Assembly (NCBI RefSeq): GCF_023073355.1
Contig: NZ_JADPJI010000005.1
Span: 434,001 to 498,000, forward strand
Source: Bradyrhizobium sp. 199
Lineage (GTDB): Bacteria; Pseudomonadota; Alphaproteobacteria; Rhizobiales; Xanthobacteraceae
Length of the DNA: 64,000 nucleotides
Direction: 5' to 3'
Shown: positions 51,438-60,072 of the stretch, one piece after another
Layout of the letters: every line of letters begins with the position of its first letter
Numbering within the stretch: the stretch's first letter is position 1
Program-made: the position numbers and the translations under genes
Notes under the pieces: model-generated
Database searches by the model: none
What the model was told of the DNA's origin: nothing
What the model saw: the letters and a program-made list of their open reading frames with translations, nothing else

Positions 51438-51457
51438 AGGCCCGCTCCCACGATCAA

Positions 51458-52630
51458 TCAACCCGCCGGCATCCGCGTCTCGACCAGCCGCGCCCAAAAC
51501 GAGGCGCCGTGGCCAAGGATGTTGTCGTTGAAGACGTAGGACGGGTGATGGCATTCGTTGCCGTCGCCCATGCCGACCAGCACCATCGCGCCGGGACGCG
51601 CCTCAAGCATGAAGGAGAAGTCCTCGGCGCCCATCATCGGGATGAACTTGTCATTGACGCGGTCAGTGCCGACGATGTCGCGGGCGACGTCGGCGGCAAG
51701 CCCGGCTTCGCGCGCATGGTTCATCGTCACCGGATACATCCGCGTGTATTTCGTCTCGGCTGAGCCGCCATAGGCGCGGGCGACGCTCTCGGCAACCTCG
51801 CCGATGCGGCGCTCGACGAGATCGCGCACCTCAGGATCGAGCGTGCGCACGGTCCCGCCGAGCTCGGCGATTTCAGGGATGATGTTGAAGGCCGTGCCGG
51901 AGTGGAATTGCGTGATCGAGATGACCGCCGACTTGAGCGGATCGACGTTGCGCGCGACGATCGATTGCAGCGCATTGACGATCTGCGAGCCGATCAGCAC
52001 GCTGTCGACGGATTTGTGCGGACCGGCGCCGGCGTGGCCGCCCTTGCCATGGACGGTGATCTGGATGTTGTCGGAGGAAGCGAGCATCGCGCCGGGCGTG
52101 GTTGCGAAATGGCCTTCCGGCAGGCCGGGCATGTTGTGCATGCCGTAGACCTCCTGGATGTTCCAGCGCGTCATAAGCCCGTCCTCGACCATGGCCTTGC
52201 CACCGCCGCCGCCTTCTTCGGCGGGCTGGAAAATCACGATCGCGGTGCCGTCGAAATTGCGGGTCTCGGAGAGGTATTTGGCGGCACCCAGGAGCATCGC
52301 GGTGTGGCCGTCATGGCCGCAGGCATGCATCTTGCCGGGGACCTTCGACGCATAAGGCACGCCCGAGGTCTCCATGATCGGCAGCGCGTCCATATCGGCG
52401 CGCAGGCCGATGGTCTTGCCGGAGGCGGACTTGCGGCCGCGGATCACGCCAACGACTCCGGTGCGGCCGATGCCCGTCACCACCTCGTCGCAGCCGAACT
52501 CCCGCAGCTTGTCGGCGACGATGCCGGCGGTGCGGTGGACCTCGTAGAGCAATTCGGGATTCTCGTGGAAGTCATGGCGCCAGGCGGCCATTTCGTCGGA
52601 GAGGGCGGCAACGCGGTTGACGATGGGCAT
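51458..52630 (-). CDS. M20 family amidohydrolase (aminoacylase/hippurate-hydrolase type)
   Basis: A 390-residue metal-dependent amidohydrolase. It starts MPIVNRVAALSDEMAAWRHD. Metal-binding blocks are LRADMDALPI, KMHACGHDGHTAMLLGAA, FQPAEEGGGGGKAM and MMGAEDFSFMLEARPGA. Likely substrates are N-acyl amino acids or indole-acetyl conjugates; the specific one is unknown. The start at 52628-52630 gives the family N-terminus; a longer frame to 52729 runs into a repeat. It converges with the caspase pair. Confidence 0.91.
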   Translation of the reverse strand: MPIVNRVAALSDEMAAWRHDFHENPELLYEVHRTAGIVADKLREFGCDEVVTGIGRTGVVGVIRGRKSASGKTIGLRADMDALPIMETSGVPYASKVPGKMHACGHDGHTAMLLGAAKYLSETRNFDGTAIVIFQPAEEGGGGGKAMVEDGLMTRWNIQEVYGMHNMPGLPEGHFATTPGAMLASSDNIQITVHGKGGHAGAGPHKSVDSVLIGSQIVNALQSIVARNVDPLKSAVISITQFHSGTAFNIIPEIAELGGTVRTLDPEVRDLVERRIGEVAESVARAYGGSAETKYTRMYPVTMNHAREAGLAADVARDIVGTDRVNDKFIPMMGAEDFSFMLEARPGAMVLVGMGDGNECHHPSYVFNDNILGHGASFWARLVETRMPAG

Positions 52631-52659
52631 GAGGGAGATCCGGTTTTTGCGGGTTTCGT

Positions 52660-52752
52660 CGTCATTCCGGGGCGATGCGACGCATCGAACCCGGAATCTG
52701 GAGATTGTAGCGCGAAATTCCGGGTTCACGCTTCGCGTGCCCCGGAATGACG
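52660..52752. repeat. Dispersed inverted repeat, family G
   Basis: CGTCATTCCGGGGC at the left faces GCCCCGGAATGACG at the right; GAACCCGGAAT faces ATTCCGGGTTC inside. It lies between purB and the M20 amidohydrolase gene on the minus strand and reaches close to the purB stop. This type is very common in Bradyrhizobium as I remember it. Confidence 0.75.
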
Positions 52753-52759
52753 AAGAATG

Positions 52760-54067
52760 TCAGCTCTCCCCGAAGACGCGCTTGAAGATCGTGTCGACGT
52801 GCTTGAAGTGATAGCCGAGGTCGAACTGCTCGTCGATCTCGGCGTCGGTGAGATACTTCTTCACTTCAGCGTCCTTCTTCAGCAGCTGCAGGAAGTCGCC
52901 CTCGCCGCGCCAGACCGGCATGGCGTTGCGCTGCACGAGCTTGTAGGCGTCCTCGCGGCTCGCGCCCTTCTGCGTCAGCGCCAGCAGCACGCGCTGGGAG
53001 TGCACGAGGCCGCCGAGGCGGTCGAGATTCTTCTGCATGTTGGCGGGATACACCAGGAGCTTGTCGATCAGGCCGGCGAGGCGCACCAGCGCGAAGTCGA
53101 GCGTGACGGTCGCATCCGGACCCATCATGCGCTCGGCCGACGAGTGCGAGATGTCGCGCTCGTGCCAGAGCACGACGTTCTCCAGAGCCGGCGTCACATA
53201 GGCGCGGACCATGCGCGAGAGGCCGGTGAGGTTCTCCGACAGCACCGGGTTGCGCTTGTGCGGCATCGCGGAGGAGCCCTTCTGCCCCTCGGAGAAGAAC
53301 TCCTCGGCCTCCAGCACCTCGGTGCGCTGCATGTGGCGGATCTCCACCGCGATGCGCTCGACCGAGGAGGCAATCACGCCAAGGGTCGAGAAGTACATCG
53401 CGTGGCGGTCGCGCGGGATCACCTGCGTCGAGATCGGCTCCGGCACGAGACCCATGGCCTTTGCGACATGCTCCTCGACGCGGGGATCGATCTGCGCAAA
53501 TGTGCCGACAGCGCCGGAGATGGCGCAAGTCGCGACTTCCTTGCGCGCCGCGATCAGGCGCTCCTTGGCGCGCGTGAATTCGGCATAGGCATAAGCGAGC
53601 TTGAGACCAAAGGTCACGGGCTCGGCGTGGATGCCGTGGCTGCGACCGATGGTCGGGGTCATCTTGTGCTCGAAGGCGCGCTTCTTCAGCGCTGCCAACA
53701 CCTTATCGAGATCGGCAAGCAGCAGGTCGGCGGCGCGGGTGAGCTGGACGTTGAGGCAGGTGTCGAGCACGTCGGAGGAGGTCATGCCCTGATGCACGAA
53801 ACGCGCCTCGGGGCCGACGATCTCGGCAAGGTGAGTGAGGAAGGCGATGACGTCGTGCTTGGTCTCGCGCTCGATCTCGTCGATGCGGGCGACGTCGAAG
53901 GTGGCGTTCCTGGCTTTTTCCCAAACCGTCTTGGCGGCGTGCTTGGGGATGGTCCCCAGCTCGGCGAGGGCGTCCGCCGCGTGCGCCTCGATCTCGAACC
54001 AGATCTTGAACCGGGTCTGCGGCTCCCAGATGGAGGCCATTTCCGGGCGGGTATAGCGGGGGATCAT
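52760..54067 (-). CDS. purB: Adenylosuccinate lyase
   Basis: A 435-residue lyase that cleaves SAICAR and adenylosuccinate in purine synthesis. It starts [20 protein letters not shown]; key blocks are [35 protein letters not shown], and the fumarase-superfamily signature [17 protein letters not shown]. The frame is open 12 codons further upstream, but the family start at 54065-54067 fits. It is unlinked to the other pur genes in the window. Confidence 0.96.
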   Translation of the reverse strand: MIPRYTRPEMASIWEPQTRFKIWFEIEAHAADALAELGTIPKHAAKTVWEKARNATFDVARIDEIERETKHDVIAFLTHLAEIVGPEARFVHQGMTSSDVLDTCLNVQLTRAADLLLADLDKVLAALKKRAFEHKMTPTIGRSHGIHAEPVTFGLKLAYAYAEFTRAKERLIAARKEVATCAISGAVGTFAQIDPRVEEHVAKAMGLVPEPISTQVIPRDRHAMYFSTLGVIASSVERIAVEIRHMQRTEVLEAEEFFSEGQKGSSAMPHKRNPVLSENLTGLSRMVRAYVTPALENVVLWHERDISHSSAERMMGPDATVTLDFALVRLAGLIDKLLVYPANMQKNLDRLGGLVHSQRVLLALTQKGASREDAYKLVQRNAMPVWRGEGDFLQLLKKDAEVKKYLTDAEIDEQFDLGYHFKHVDTIFKRVFGES

Positions 54068-54446
54068 CTGACGGCTCCAAAGAGGTGGGCGGGGACGCCC
54101 CAAGGGAGGCTAGGGGCGCAGGCTCCGGCCAAAATGCTTTTTACGCCGCGATTTAGCAGAGCGGCGAGGGCGAAACAAACGGTCCCGGCCCGCCGAGCGA
54201 GTTATGGAGCGGCTAATCCAGCGGTGGGGGGCTGAGACAGCCCGCCCCCGCAGATCAAAAAATGGATGTCAATCACGGATCATTGACTGACAGATATTGA
54301 AATCTGTCAGCGAGACGTGTATATCCGTTCTCGGACGCTCCGATTGGGCGTCTCGCGACAAGCCCCGGGGAGCCTGACATCCGAAGCAATCTCGGATCGG
54401 AGGGCGGATTGAAGAACGGGACCGCGGACGAATGGAGACTTGGACG
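54068..54446. other. Intergenic region upstream of purB
   Basis: 379 bases with no supported gene. Two dyads stand out near the middle: TCAAT and ATTGA arms around eight bases (54270-54287), and a stronger 9-bp pair CTGACAGAT/ATCTGTCAG with a six-base spacer (54287-54310). The region must carry the purB promoter and possibly one for the 33-residue gene. The long stem may be an operator; no protein family is implied. Confidence 0.4.
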
Positions 54447-54548
54447 ATGACCACCGAAATCCTCAATTTGACCGGCGTGATTGGGCATTGGCTCAATGTG
54501 CTGGTCGCGCGCCAGATCGCGGCGCAGGCTGCAAAACTGCCTCATTAA
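54447..54548 (+). CDS. Possible 33-residue small protein
   Basis: A short frame: MTTEILNLTGVIGHWLNVL, then VARQIAAQAAKLPH and TAA. It could form one amphipathic helix. TGGAG lies about 12 bases before the ATG. I recognise no family. Support is only the frame, a weak ribosome site and a location in an otherwise empty gap before a TetR gene. It could equally be chance. Confidence 0.3.
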   Translation: MTTEILNLTGVIGHWLNVLVARQIAAQAAKLPH

Positions 54549-54640
54549 GGCATAGGCTTTCCGAAACGACCGGTCAGGGCGCTTCGGAAGCGGCCCTACT
54601 GCCGGGGTAACTGAGCCCTCAACGGGAACATGGTGCTGGC

Positions 54641-55228
54641 ATGAATGAAGCTGTTGTCTTGACGCCGGAGCGGATCCTCGAAGTCACCGAGGACGTGCTC
54701 AGGCGCTTCGGACTTGCCAAGGCCACCGTGGTCGACGTTGCCCGTGCGCTCGATGTGAGCCACGGTAGCGTCTACCGCCATTTTCCGAGCAAGGCCTCGC
54801 TGCGCGAGGCCGTCGCCAAACGCTGGCTCGACCGCATCGACGCGCCGTTGCGCGCGATCGTCGAGGAGCAGGGCCCGGCGCCGGCCAGGCTCGAACGCTG
54901 GCTGCGTACGCTCTTTGCTGCCAAGCGTTCGCGCGTCCTCGACGACCCCGAGATGTTCGACACCTATCTGACGCTGGCGCGCGAGGCATGCGCAGCCGTC
55001 AAGTGTCACAAGGATACCATGATCGACCAGATCGCGGCGATCCTGGGCGACGGCGTAAAGCAAGGCGTGTTCGCTGTGGACGACGTCAAGACCACCGCGC
55101 GTGCCGTCTTCGATGCCACCGTCCGCTTCCACCACCCGGCTCATGCCGACGAGTGGAGGGACGCCGATCTCTCCGCACGCGTGGATGCGACGCTGGCGCT
55201 GCTGCTGCGCGGGCTGAAGGCGGGATAG
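54641..55228 (+). CDS. TetR family transcriptional regulator
   Basis: A 195-residue regulator. The N-terminal HTH is RILEVTEDVLRRFGLAKATV, then DVARALDVSHGSVYRHFPSK. The C-terminal helical domain (LFAAKRSRVLDDPEMFDTYL) fits the TetR ligand domain. Its start lies 92 bases beyond the 33-residue frame. The target and ligand are unknown; neither neighbour is an obvious efflux gene. Confidence 0.91.
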   Translation: MNEAVVLTPERILEVTEDVLRRFGLAKATVVDVARALDVSHGSVYRHFPSKASLREAVAKRWLDRIDAPLRAIVEEQGPAPARLERWLRTLFAAKRSRVLDDPEMFDTYLTLAREACAAVKCHKDTMIDQIAAILGDGVKQGVFAVDDVKTTARAVFDATVRFHHPAHADEWRDADLSARVDATLALLLRGLKAG

Positions 55229-55256
55229 ACCGCCGCACCTCCTCACCGCGTACCAG

Positions 55257-55562
55257 TCACACCCGCGCCTTCTGAAGATCGACGCCATTGTGAGCCGGCG
55301 TCGAGGACGCCGAGCGTCTCCGCGCATGGACGTTCGGCTCGGACGAGGGCACGACCGGGGGACTTTCCGGATAGGCATTGACCGCGATTTCGACGGCATC
55401 CTTTGACCGCTTGCGCAGGCGGTAGAAGGTCAGCTCCTGTTCGAGCATGGGGCAACGGAAGTGAACGACGGCGGTGTCCGGCAGACGGCAGAGTTCGTCG
55501 ATAAGCTCGCCTACTGTGATGATTGGGGGATGGTCGACTGCGTTGTGATGACCCTTACTCAT
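55257..55562 (-). CDS. Hypothetical protein, 101 residues
   Basis: A small soluble protein of unknown function. The N-terminal two thirds (TVGELIDELCRLPDTAVVHF, then TFYRLRKRSKDAVEIAVNAY) look like a compact alpha/beta fold. The tail is Pro/Ser-rich and disordered. GAAGGAG lies 13 bases before the ATG. An EcfG-like promoter sits about 30 bases upstream of the start. I do not recognise the family. Confidence 0.65.
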   Translation of the reverse strand: MSKGHHNAVDHPPIITVGELIDELCRLPDTAVVHFRCPMLEQELTFYRLRKRSKDAVEIAVNAYPESPPVVPSSEPNVHARRRSASSTPAHNGVDLQKARV

Positions 55563-55589
55563 GACCTATGACTCCTTCACTCCGATACT

Positions 55590-55615
55590 AACCGGACAGG
55601 GATGGTCTCCGTTCC
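55590..55615 (-). promoter_or_regulatory. Weak EcfG-like promoter
   Basis: On the minus strand GGAAC and GGTT are separated by 17 bases. This differs from the EcfG consensus only at the first base of the -10 (G for C). It reads into the 101-residue hypothetical gene with a predicted leader of about 20 bases. Confidence 0.35.
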
Positions 55616-55674
55616 AATTTTGTTCAACAGATTGAGAAGCTTCCCGGGGCCGGCACGGTCTGGCAGCTCTGCTG

Positions 55675-56325
55675 CTAGATCCTCGTCAGCCCGCACGTCG
55701 CCGCGAGGCGCACCAGCTGCGCATCCGTGCGCGCGCCGGTCTTGGTTTTGATGAGGTAGTGATAATTCTGCACCGTCTTCACGCTGAGATTGAGGTGCGC
55801 CGCGATCTCCTCGGTGGTGGCGCCGCCGGCGAACTGGCGCAATATCTCGATCTCGCGTTCGCCCAGTTGATCCAGAACTGAGCCGGTCGACAGGCTGTCC
55901 TCGGCGAGGATATGCGCGATGTCGTCGCTCATCGCGCGTTCGCCGCGAGCAACACTGCGGATGGCACCTACCACTGCGGACGGCTCGCTGCTCTTGGTGA
56001 CGAAGCCGCTCGCGCCTGCGCTGAAGGCGGCTTTCACCAGCACGGCCTCGTTGTGCATGGTGAAAACGAGGATCCGCGCCCGCGGGCTGCGCGCGCGGAT
56101 GTTGCGGATCGCCTCCAGCCCGCTCGCGCCCGGCATCGAGATGTCGAGCACGACGACGTCGGGATCATGCGCCTTGAAGGCGCCGTAGGCGTCCGCGGCG
56201 TTGTCGGCTTCCGCCACGACATGCAGATCGCCCTGGCTTTCCAGCACGCGCCGATAGCCTTGCCGGACGATCGGATGGTCGTCGACGAGCAGCACGGAGA
56301 TGCCTGTTGCTGCAACCTCGCTCAT
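55675..56325 (-). CDS. Response regulator, NarL/FixJ family
   Basis: A 216-residue two-component regulator. The receiver domain has the acidic pair Asp15-Asp16, phospho-acceptor Asp61 in VVVLDISMPG, and Lys in GFVTKSSEP. The C-terminal LuxR-type HTH reads LGEREIEILRQFAGGATTEE, then HLNLSVKTVQNYHYLIKTK. Seven bases separate its start from the sensor kinase stop, so they form one operon. The target genes are not known; the divergent channel cluster is a candidate. Confidence 0.93.
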   Translation of the reverse strand: MSEVAATGISVLLVDDHPIVRQGYRRVLESQGDLHVVAEADNAADAYGAFKAHDPDVVVLDISMPGASGLEAIRNIRARSPRARILVFTMHNEAVLVKAAFSAGASGFVTKSSEPSAVVGAIRSVARGERAMSDDIAHILAEDSLSTGSVLDQLGEREIEILRQFAGGATTEEIAAHLNLSVKTVQNYHYLIKTKTGARTDAQLVRLAATCGLTRI

Positions 56326-56332
56326 TTCGGCC

Positions 56333-57703
56333 TCACGCGGCGAGCGGGATGGTGGCGGCGACACTGAGGCCATTGCGGGCAGGCAGGATCGACAGCGATC
56401 CACCGGCGGCCGCAACGCGTTCGCGGATGCCGGTGAGGCCGAAGCCGGCCGATTGCGCGACGCGCTCCGCATCGCCGCCGCCGTCGTCCTCGACCCGGAT
56501 CAGGAGCGCGTCATCGTCGCCGGCACGCCGTTCGATCCGCAAAGAGATCTCGCGTGCCGCACCGTGACGCAGCGCGTTGGTCAGACATTCCTGCGCCACG
56601 CGATAGGCGGTGGTGGCGGCCGGTCCGCGCACGTCCGTCAGATCACCCCTGAGGTCGAGCTGGATCGTCGGTCGCGCCGCGCTCTGCGAGCGCCAGCTGT
56701 CGACGAGATTGACGAGGCTCGCCTCGAGTCCGAGCTCCACGGGCAGGGGATTGCGCAGGCGTTTCAGCGCATCGCGGAGCGAGGCCATCAGATGATGGGT
56801 AGCCTGCGAGATCATGCGTGCATCCTGTGCGATGCCGTTGTCCCTCTTGTCTTTCGCGCTCGCCGTTTCGATCGTGTTGGCGAAGGCGAGAATGGCGGAG
56901 AGATTCTGTCCGAACTCGTCGTGGAGTTCGCGGGCGAGGGCGCGGCGCTCGTCGTCGCGGATCTCGATCAGGCGTCGCGTCAGGGCGGCGCGCTGCTCGG
57001 TCGCCTCCTCCAGCCGGGCGCCGAGCGCATCGACGGCGCTGCCGATCATCGCCAGCTCCATAGAGCGGAAGCGCGGCAGCTTGGTGCGATACTGTCCGCG
57101 AGCCATGCGCTGCAAGGCGGTCACGATCGCGCGCGCCGGTGCCAGCGCATGCGCGATCGCCAGCGAAGCCAGTAGCGCAATCGCTGCCGCCATCAATAGC
57201 GCGACGTCGATCACGTTGAGGATGTACTCCCAAGCGAGCGAGATGGCGGCTGCGGCATCCGGCGTCGCGACCACGGTGCCGGCAGAAGCGGCGCGGGGGC
57301 TGACCGGCCGCACCACTTCGGCATGGTTGCCGAGGAAGGTCGGCACAACAGCGGCGAACCAGCGTGGCGGCGCCTTGCCTAGCCCCTCGCTCTGTCCGCA
57401 GAGCGGCTTCTCGAACGTTGTAGCGGGCTGGAACTCGACGCAGACGCCGGGCGAGATCAGCTTCATGGTCTCCAGGGTGCGCCAGTCCGGAACGGGCAGG
57501 AGATGCTCGCGCGCTCTGCTGCTGCGCAACAAAAGCTCGCGCCAATACAGGGCCTGAAGCGCCTGCGCGACCCGCTGTGCCGAGGCCGCAGTCGCCCGGT
57601 CGACGCTGCGATAGGCGTCGAACGTGGCCCATAGGGTTGCCGCGCCAAGGCAGAGTGCCACGATAAGCAGCAGACGGGCGACGAGCTGAAGCACGAGGCG
57701 CAT
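56333..57703 (-). CDS. Membrane sensor histidine kinase (UhpB/NarX type)
   Basis: A 456-residue histidine kinase. Helix 1 is LVARLLLIVALCLGAATLWA; a periplasmic sensor region of about 120 residues includes two Cys (GVCVEF and KPLCGQ); helix 2 is ALLMAAAIALLASLAIA. A HAMP-like linker follows, then HisKA_3 with His261 in RALARELHDEFGQNLSAI and an HATPase with GGGDAERVAQSAGFGLTGIR. The periplasmic part faintly resembles the MoxY/LapD type, which I cannot confirm. Partner of the response regulator. Start at 57701-57703. Confidence 0.9.
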   Translation of the reverse strand: MRLVLQLVARLLLIVALCLGAATLWATFDAYRSVDRATAASAQRVAQALQALYWRELLLRSSRAREHLLPVPDWRTLETMKLISPGVCVEFQPATTFEKPLCGQSEGLGKAPPRWFAAVVPTFLGNHAEVVRPVSPRAASAGTVVATPDAAAAISLAWEYILNVIDVALLMAAAIALLASLAIAHALAPARAIVTALQRMARGQYRTKLPRFRSMELAMIGSAVDALGARLEEATEQRAALTRRLIEIRDDERRALARELHDEFGQNLSAILAFANTIETASAKDKRDNGIAQDARMISQATHHLMASLRDALKRLRNPLPVELGLEASLVNLVDSWRSQSAARPTIQLDLRGDLTDVRGPAATTAYRVAQECLTNALRHGAAREISLRIERRAGDDDALLIRVEDDGGGDAERVAQSAGFGLTGIRERVAAAGGSLSILPARNGLSVAATIPLAA

Positions 57704-57889
57704 GCGATCACCCCCAACGTTTGATAAGCTCAGCCTAACAACGCCACCGCGCCTTGCCAATCGCGGGGTATGGCGGAATTGCAGCTCGGGCAAATTTCCC
57801 ACGCCGGATTGGGCATGGGTCTTTGGACCGGACGCGGCGGCTTTGATCTAATCGGGTGGGGAATCGTTGCAAGCCAGGAGCGGTGCGGC

Positions 57890-58675
57890 ATGAGTTCGAT
57901 GACGATTGGACCGATCGCGCCGTCCGCGACCGACCCATCCGAGCGCAGCGCGCTCCTGTTCTGGATGATCTTCACGGGGCTGTCGATCTTCGCCGTCGTG
58001 CTGCTGTGGCGGTTCGGCCTGATCCGCCTGATGCTGACCTCGGACCGAACGTACATTTCGAGCGTCATCGCGTTGCTCTATGTCGTCACCTGCGGCCACT
58101 GCTTCCTGCGCACGCGCGCGATCGCCCGTGAGGGGGCCGCGGCGCGGCGCTGCCGGGCGATGCTATCGGCTACCGGCGGCAGCAAGGCGCTGGAGGCGGG
58201 GGCGACTGCGCTGCCGCGCGGCCTCGTACGCGATCACATCGAGAGCCTGGTGACCAAGGCCGCCGCGCAGGACTACCGGCCGGTCGACCAGACCCTGTTG
58301 CTGCGGACGCTCGCGGACCGGCTGCGCGGCTCCAACGGCTTTGGTGCCTTCGTCTCGGACACGCTGATGAAGCTCGGCCTGCTCGGCACCATCGTCGGCT
58401 TCATCATCATGCTGGCGCCGATCGCGGGGCTGGACGCCGCCGACAAGGTCGCGATGCGCTCCTCGATGGGGCTGATGAGCGACGGCATGGCGGTCGCGAT
58501 GTACACGACGCTCGCCGGCCTCGTCGGCTCGATCCTGGTCCGCATCCAGTATTACATGCTCGACGCTGCAACCCAGCGGGTGTTCTCGGATGCGGTTGTG
58601 CTGACCGAGACCTATGTGACGCCGGTGCTTGAGCGCCAAGGTGCTGGAATCAAAGGCGACGGGACCTCGTCATGA
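57890..58675 (+). CDS. MotA/TolQ/ExbB-family proton channel subunit
   Basis: A 261-residue membrane protein. Helices lie at about 22-41, 53-73, 161-181 and 200-221. The last two form the MotA/TolQ/ExbB signature: TLMKLGLLGTIVGFIIM and MSDGMAVAMYTTLAGLVGSI. Such subunits form a pentamer around two helices of a MotB/ExbD-type partner and use proton flow for motion. AGGAG lies nine bases before the ATG at 57890. Its stop overlaps the next start by four bases (ATGA). The frame is open further upstream, but only this start has a ribosome site. Confidence 0.88.
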   Translation: MSSMTIGPIAPSATDPSERSALLFWMIFTGLSIFAVVLLWRFGLIRLMLTSDRTYISSVIALLYVVTCGHCFLRTRAIAREGAAARRCRAMLSATGGSKALEAGATALPRGLVRDHIESLVTKAAAQDYRPVDQTLLLRTLADRLRGSNGFGAFVSDTLMKLGLLGTIVGFIIMLAPIAGLDAADKVAMRSSMGLMSDGMAVAMYTTLAGLVGSILVRIQYYMLDAATQRVFSDAVVLTETYVTPVLERQGAGIKGDGTSS

Positions 58676-59358
58676 TGGATGATTTCGGTCTCTATCCACG
58701 CGAGGAGCCGTTCGATCCGCTGGGCGTGATGCTGTTCAAGGCGCTCCAGGTGATCGCGTTTCTCTTCTTCCTGGCGCTGCTCGCGGTCTCCCCGGACGCC
58801 AAGGAAGGCAAGATCGACTCCAAGGCCGAGTTCATGATCACGCTGGACTGGCCGGACAGCCACCCCGACGATCTCGACCTGTTCGTGCAGGATCCCGCGG
58901 GCAATATCGCCTGGTATCGCCACCGCGAGGCCGGCTTCCTCACGCTCGACCGCGACGACCGGGGCGGCGCCAACGACTTCATCATGGTCAACGGCAAGAA
59001 GATTGCCTCGCCGATCCGCGAGGAGATCGTCACGGTGCGCGGCATCGTGGCCGGCGAGTATACCGTCAACGTCTCGCATTTCGTGGCGACGACCGGCGAA
59101 CCCGTGACAGCCAATGTGAAGGTGCAGAAGCTCAATCCGACGGCGCAGGTGGTCTTTGACAACAAGTTCACGCTCGATCACACCGGCGACGAGAAGACCG
59201 CCGTACGGTTCCGGCTCGATGCCGAGGGCAAGGTCGTCAATGTGGACCAGCGGCCGAAATCGCTGCTGGAGACGTTCCGCAGCGGTTGGCGCAACGGCGC
59301 CGATCTCGATCCGAGGACCGGTGTGAGCAATAACGCTGCGAGGGTGCGTCGTGACTAG
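58672..59358 (+). CDS. Single-helix membrane protein with periplasmic beta domain (ExbD-like partner)
   Basis: A 228-residue protein. It begins with a short cytoplasmic stretch ending EEPFDPLGVMLFKALQVIAF and continuing into a helix to about residue 40. This resembles the ExbD/TolR proton-carrying helix (PFID-VML), with Asp15 placed like the essential Asp. The rest is periplasmic: ITLDWPDSHPDDLDLFVQDPAG, LTLDRDDRGGANDF and GEYTVNVSHF, a DxDLxVxDPxG beta-sandwich reminiscent of DUF2135/YfaP. No OmpA or peptidoglycan-binding motif is seen. Overlaps the genes on both sides (4 and 8 bases). Confidence 0.72.
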   Translation: MMDDFGLYPREEPFDPLGVMLFKALQVIAFLFFLALLAVSPDAKEGKIDSKAEFMITLDWPDSHPDDLDLFVQDPAGNIAWYRHREAGFLTLDRDDRGGANDFIMVNGKKIASPIREEIVTVRGIVAGEYTVNVSHFVATTGEPVTANVKVQKLNPTAQVVFDNKFTLDHTGDEKTAVRFRLDAEGKVVNVDQRPKSLLETFRSGWRNGADLDPRTGVSNNAARVRRD

Positions 59359-59956
59359 CCTGCAAACGGTCATCCTGACGCTGTCGCTCGCCTACGCCGT
59401 AATCGGCTCGCTGCTGCTGGTCGTGCTGGTCTATGCGCGCCTGCACTGGTCGCTCAAGGCGGTCGCCGTGGTCGTGACCAGCGCCTTCTACGTGGTCAGC
59501 TTCACCGAAATGCGCGGGCTGCTCGGCTGGGCCAGCGCCGACCGGCTGCCGACCACCTTCAAGCTGCTGAAGGCCCGCATAGTCGAGCCGCATTCGCTTC
59601 AGGGCGATCCCGGCTCGATCTATCTGTGGGTCGAGCAGCTGGATGAAGACAATCGCCCGAGCGGCATCCCGCGGGCCTTCCGCGTGCCCTACAATGACAG
59701 GCTCGCCGACAAGACCCATGCTGCGGAGAACGAGATCGCGCTGGGACATCCGCAAGGCGGCCGCGCGGCCGATTTCGGCGGCGGCGATGGCAGCCTCATC
59801 GACATGGTCCGCGAATATGTGACCCCCAAGACGATTTTGGAGACGACCGGCGGCGATTCCTCGACCGGCGAGTTCATCGCCCCGCCTGCCGGTGCACAAG
59901 GCGCGGTGTTCACGCCGATCCCGCCGCCCCGGATGCCCCCGAAGGACGAGCAATAG
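59351..59956 (+). CDS. Two-helix membrane protein of unknown function
   Basis: A 201-residue protein. Two N-terminal helices (VILTLSLAYAVIGSLLLVVL and AVAVVVTSAFYVVSF) are followed by about 140 soluble residues with a small mixed fold (SIYLWVEQLDEDNRPSGIPR) and a Pro/Gly-rich tail ending PPPRMPPKDEQ. No family recognised. GTG start, overlapping the preceding gene by eight bases, so it is translated as part of the channel operon and probably belongs to the same complex. Confidence 0.75.
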   Translation: MTSLQTVILTLSLAYAVIGSLLLVVLVYARLHWSLKAVAVVVTSAFYVVSFTEMRGLLGWASADRLPTTFKLLKARIVEPHSLQGDPGSIYLWVEQLDEDNRPSGIPRAFRVPYNDRLADKTHAAENEIALGHPQGGRAADFGGGDGSLIDMVREYVTPKTILETTGGDSSTGEFIAPPAGAQGAVFTPIPPPRMPPKDEQ

Positions 59957-60033
59957 GCCCTTCACCGTCGTGACAGTGGCGCGCTGGTAAACGGCGCGGC
60001 GCTGGCGCATCTCTTGACCTCCCTCAATTTGGC

Positions 60034-60052
60034 CTTATCGGCTTTCGATAAG
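60034..60052. promoter_or_regulatory. 7-bp inverted repeat before the metallophosphoesterase gene
   Basis: CTTATCG and CGATAAG pair perfectly around GCTTT, 20 bases before the GTG start of the phosphoesterase gene. A TTGACC box lies just upstream (60014-60019), so this could be an operator overlapping a promoter. It may mark a second transcription unit inside the cluster. Confidence 0.4.
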
Positions 60053-60072
60053 AACCTGAGGGTGGAGGGTGC

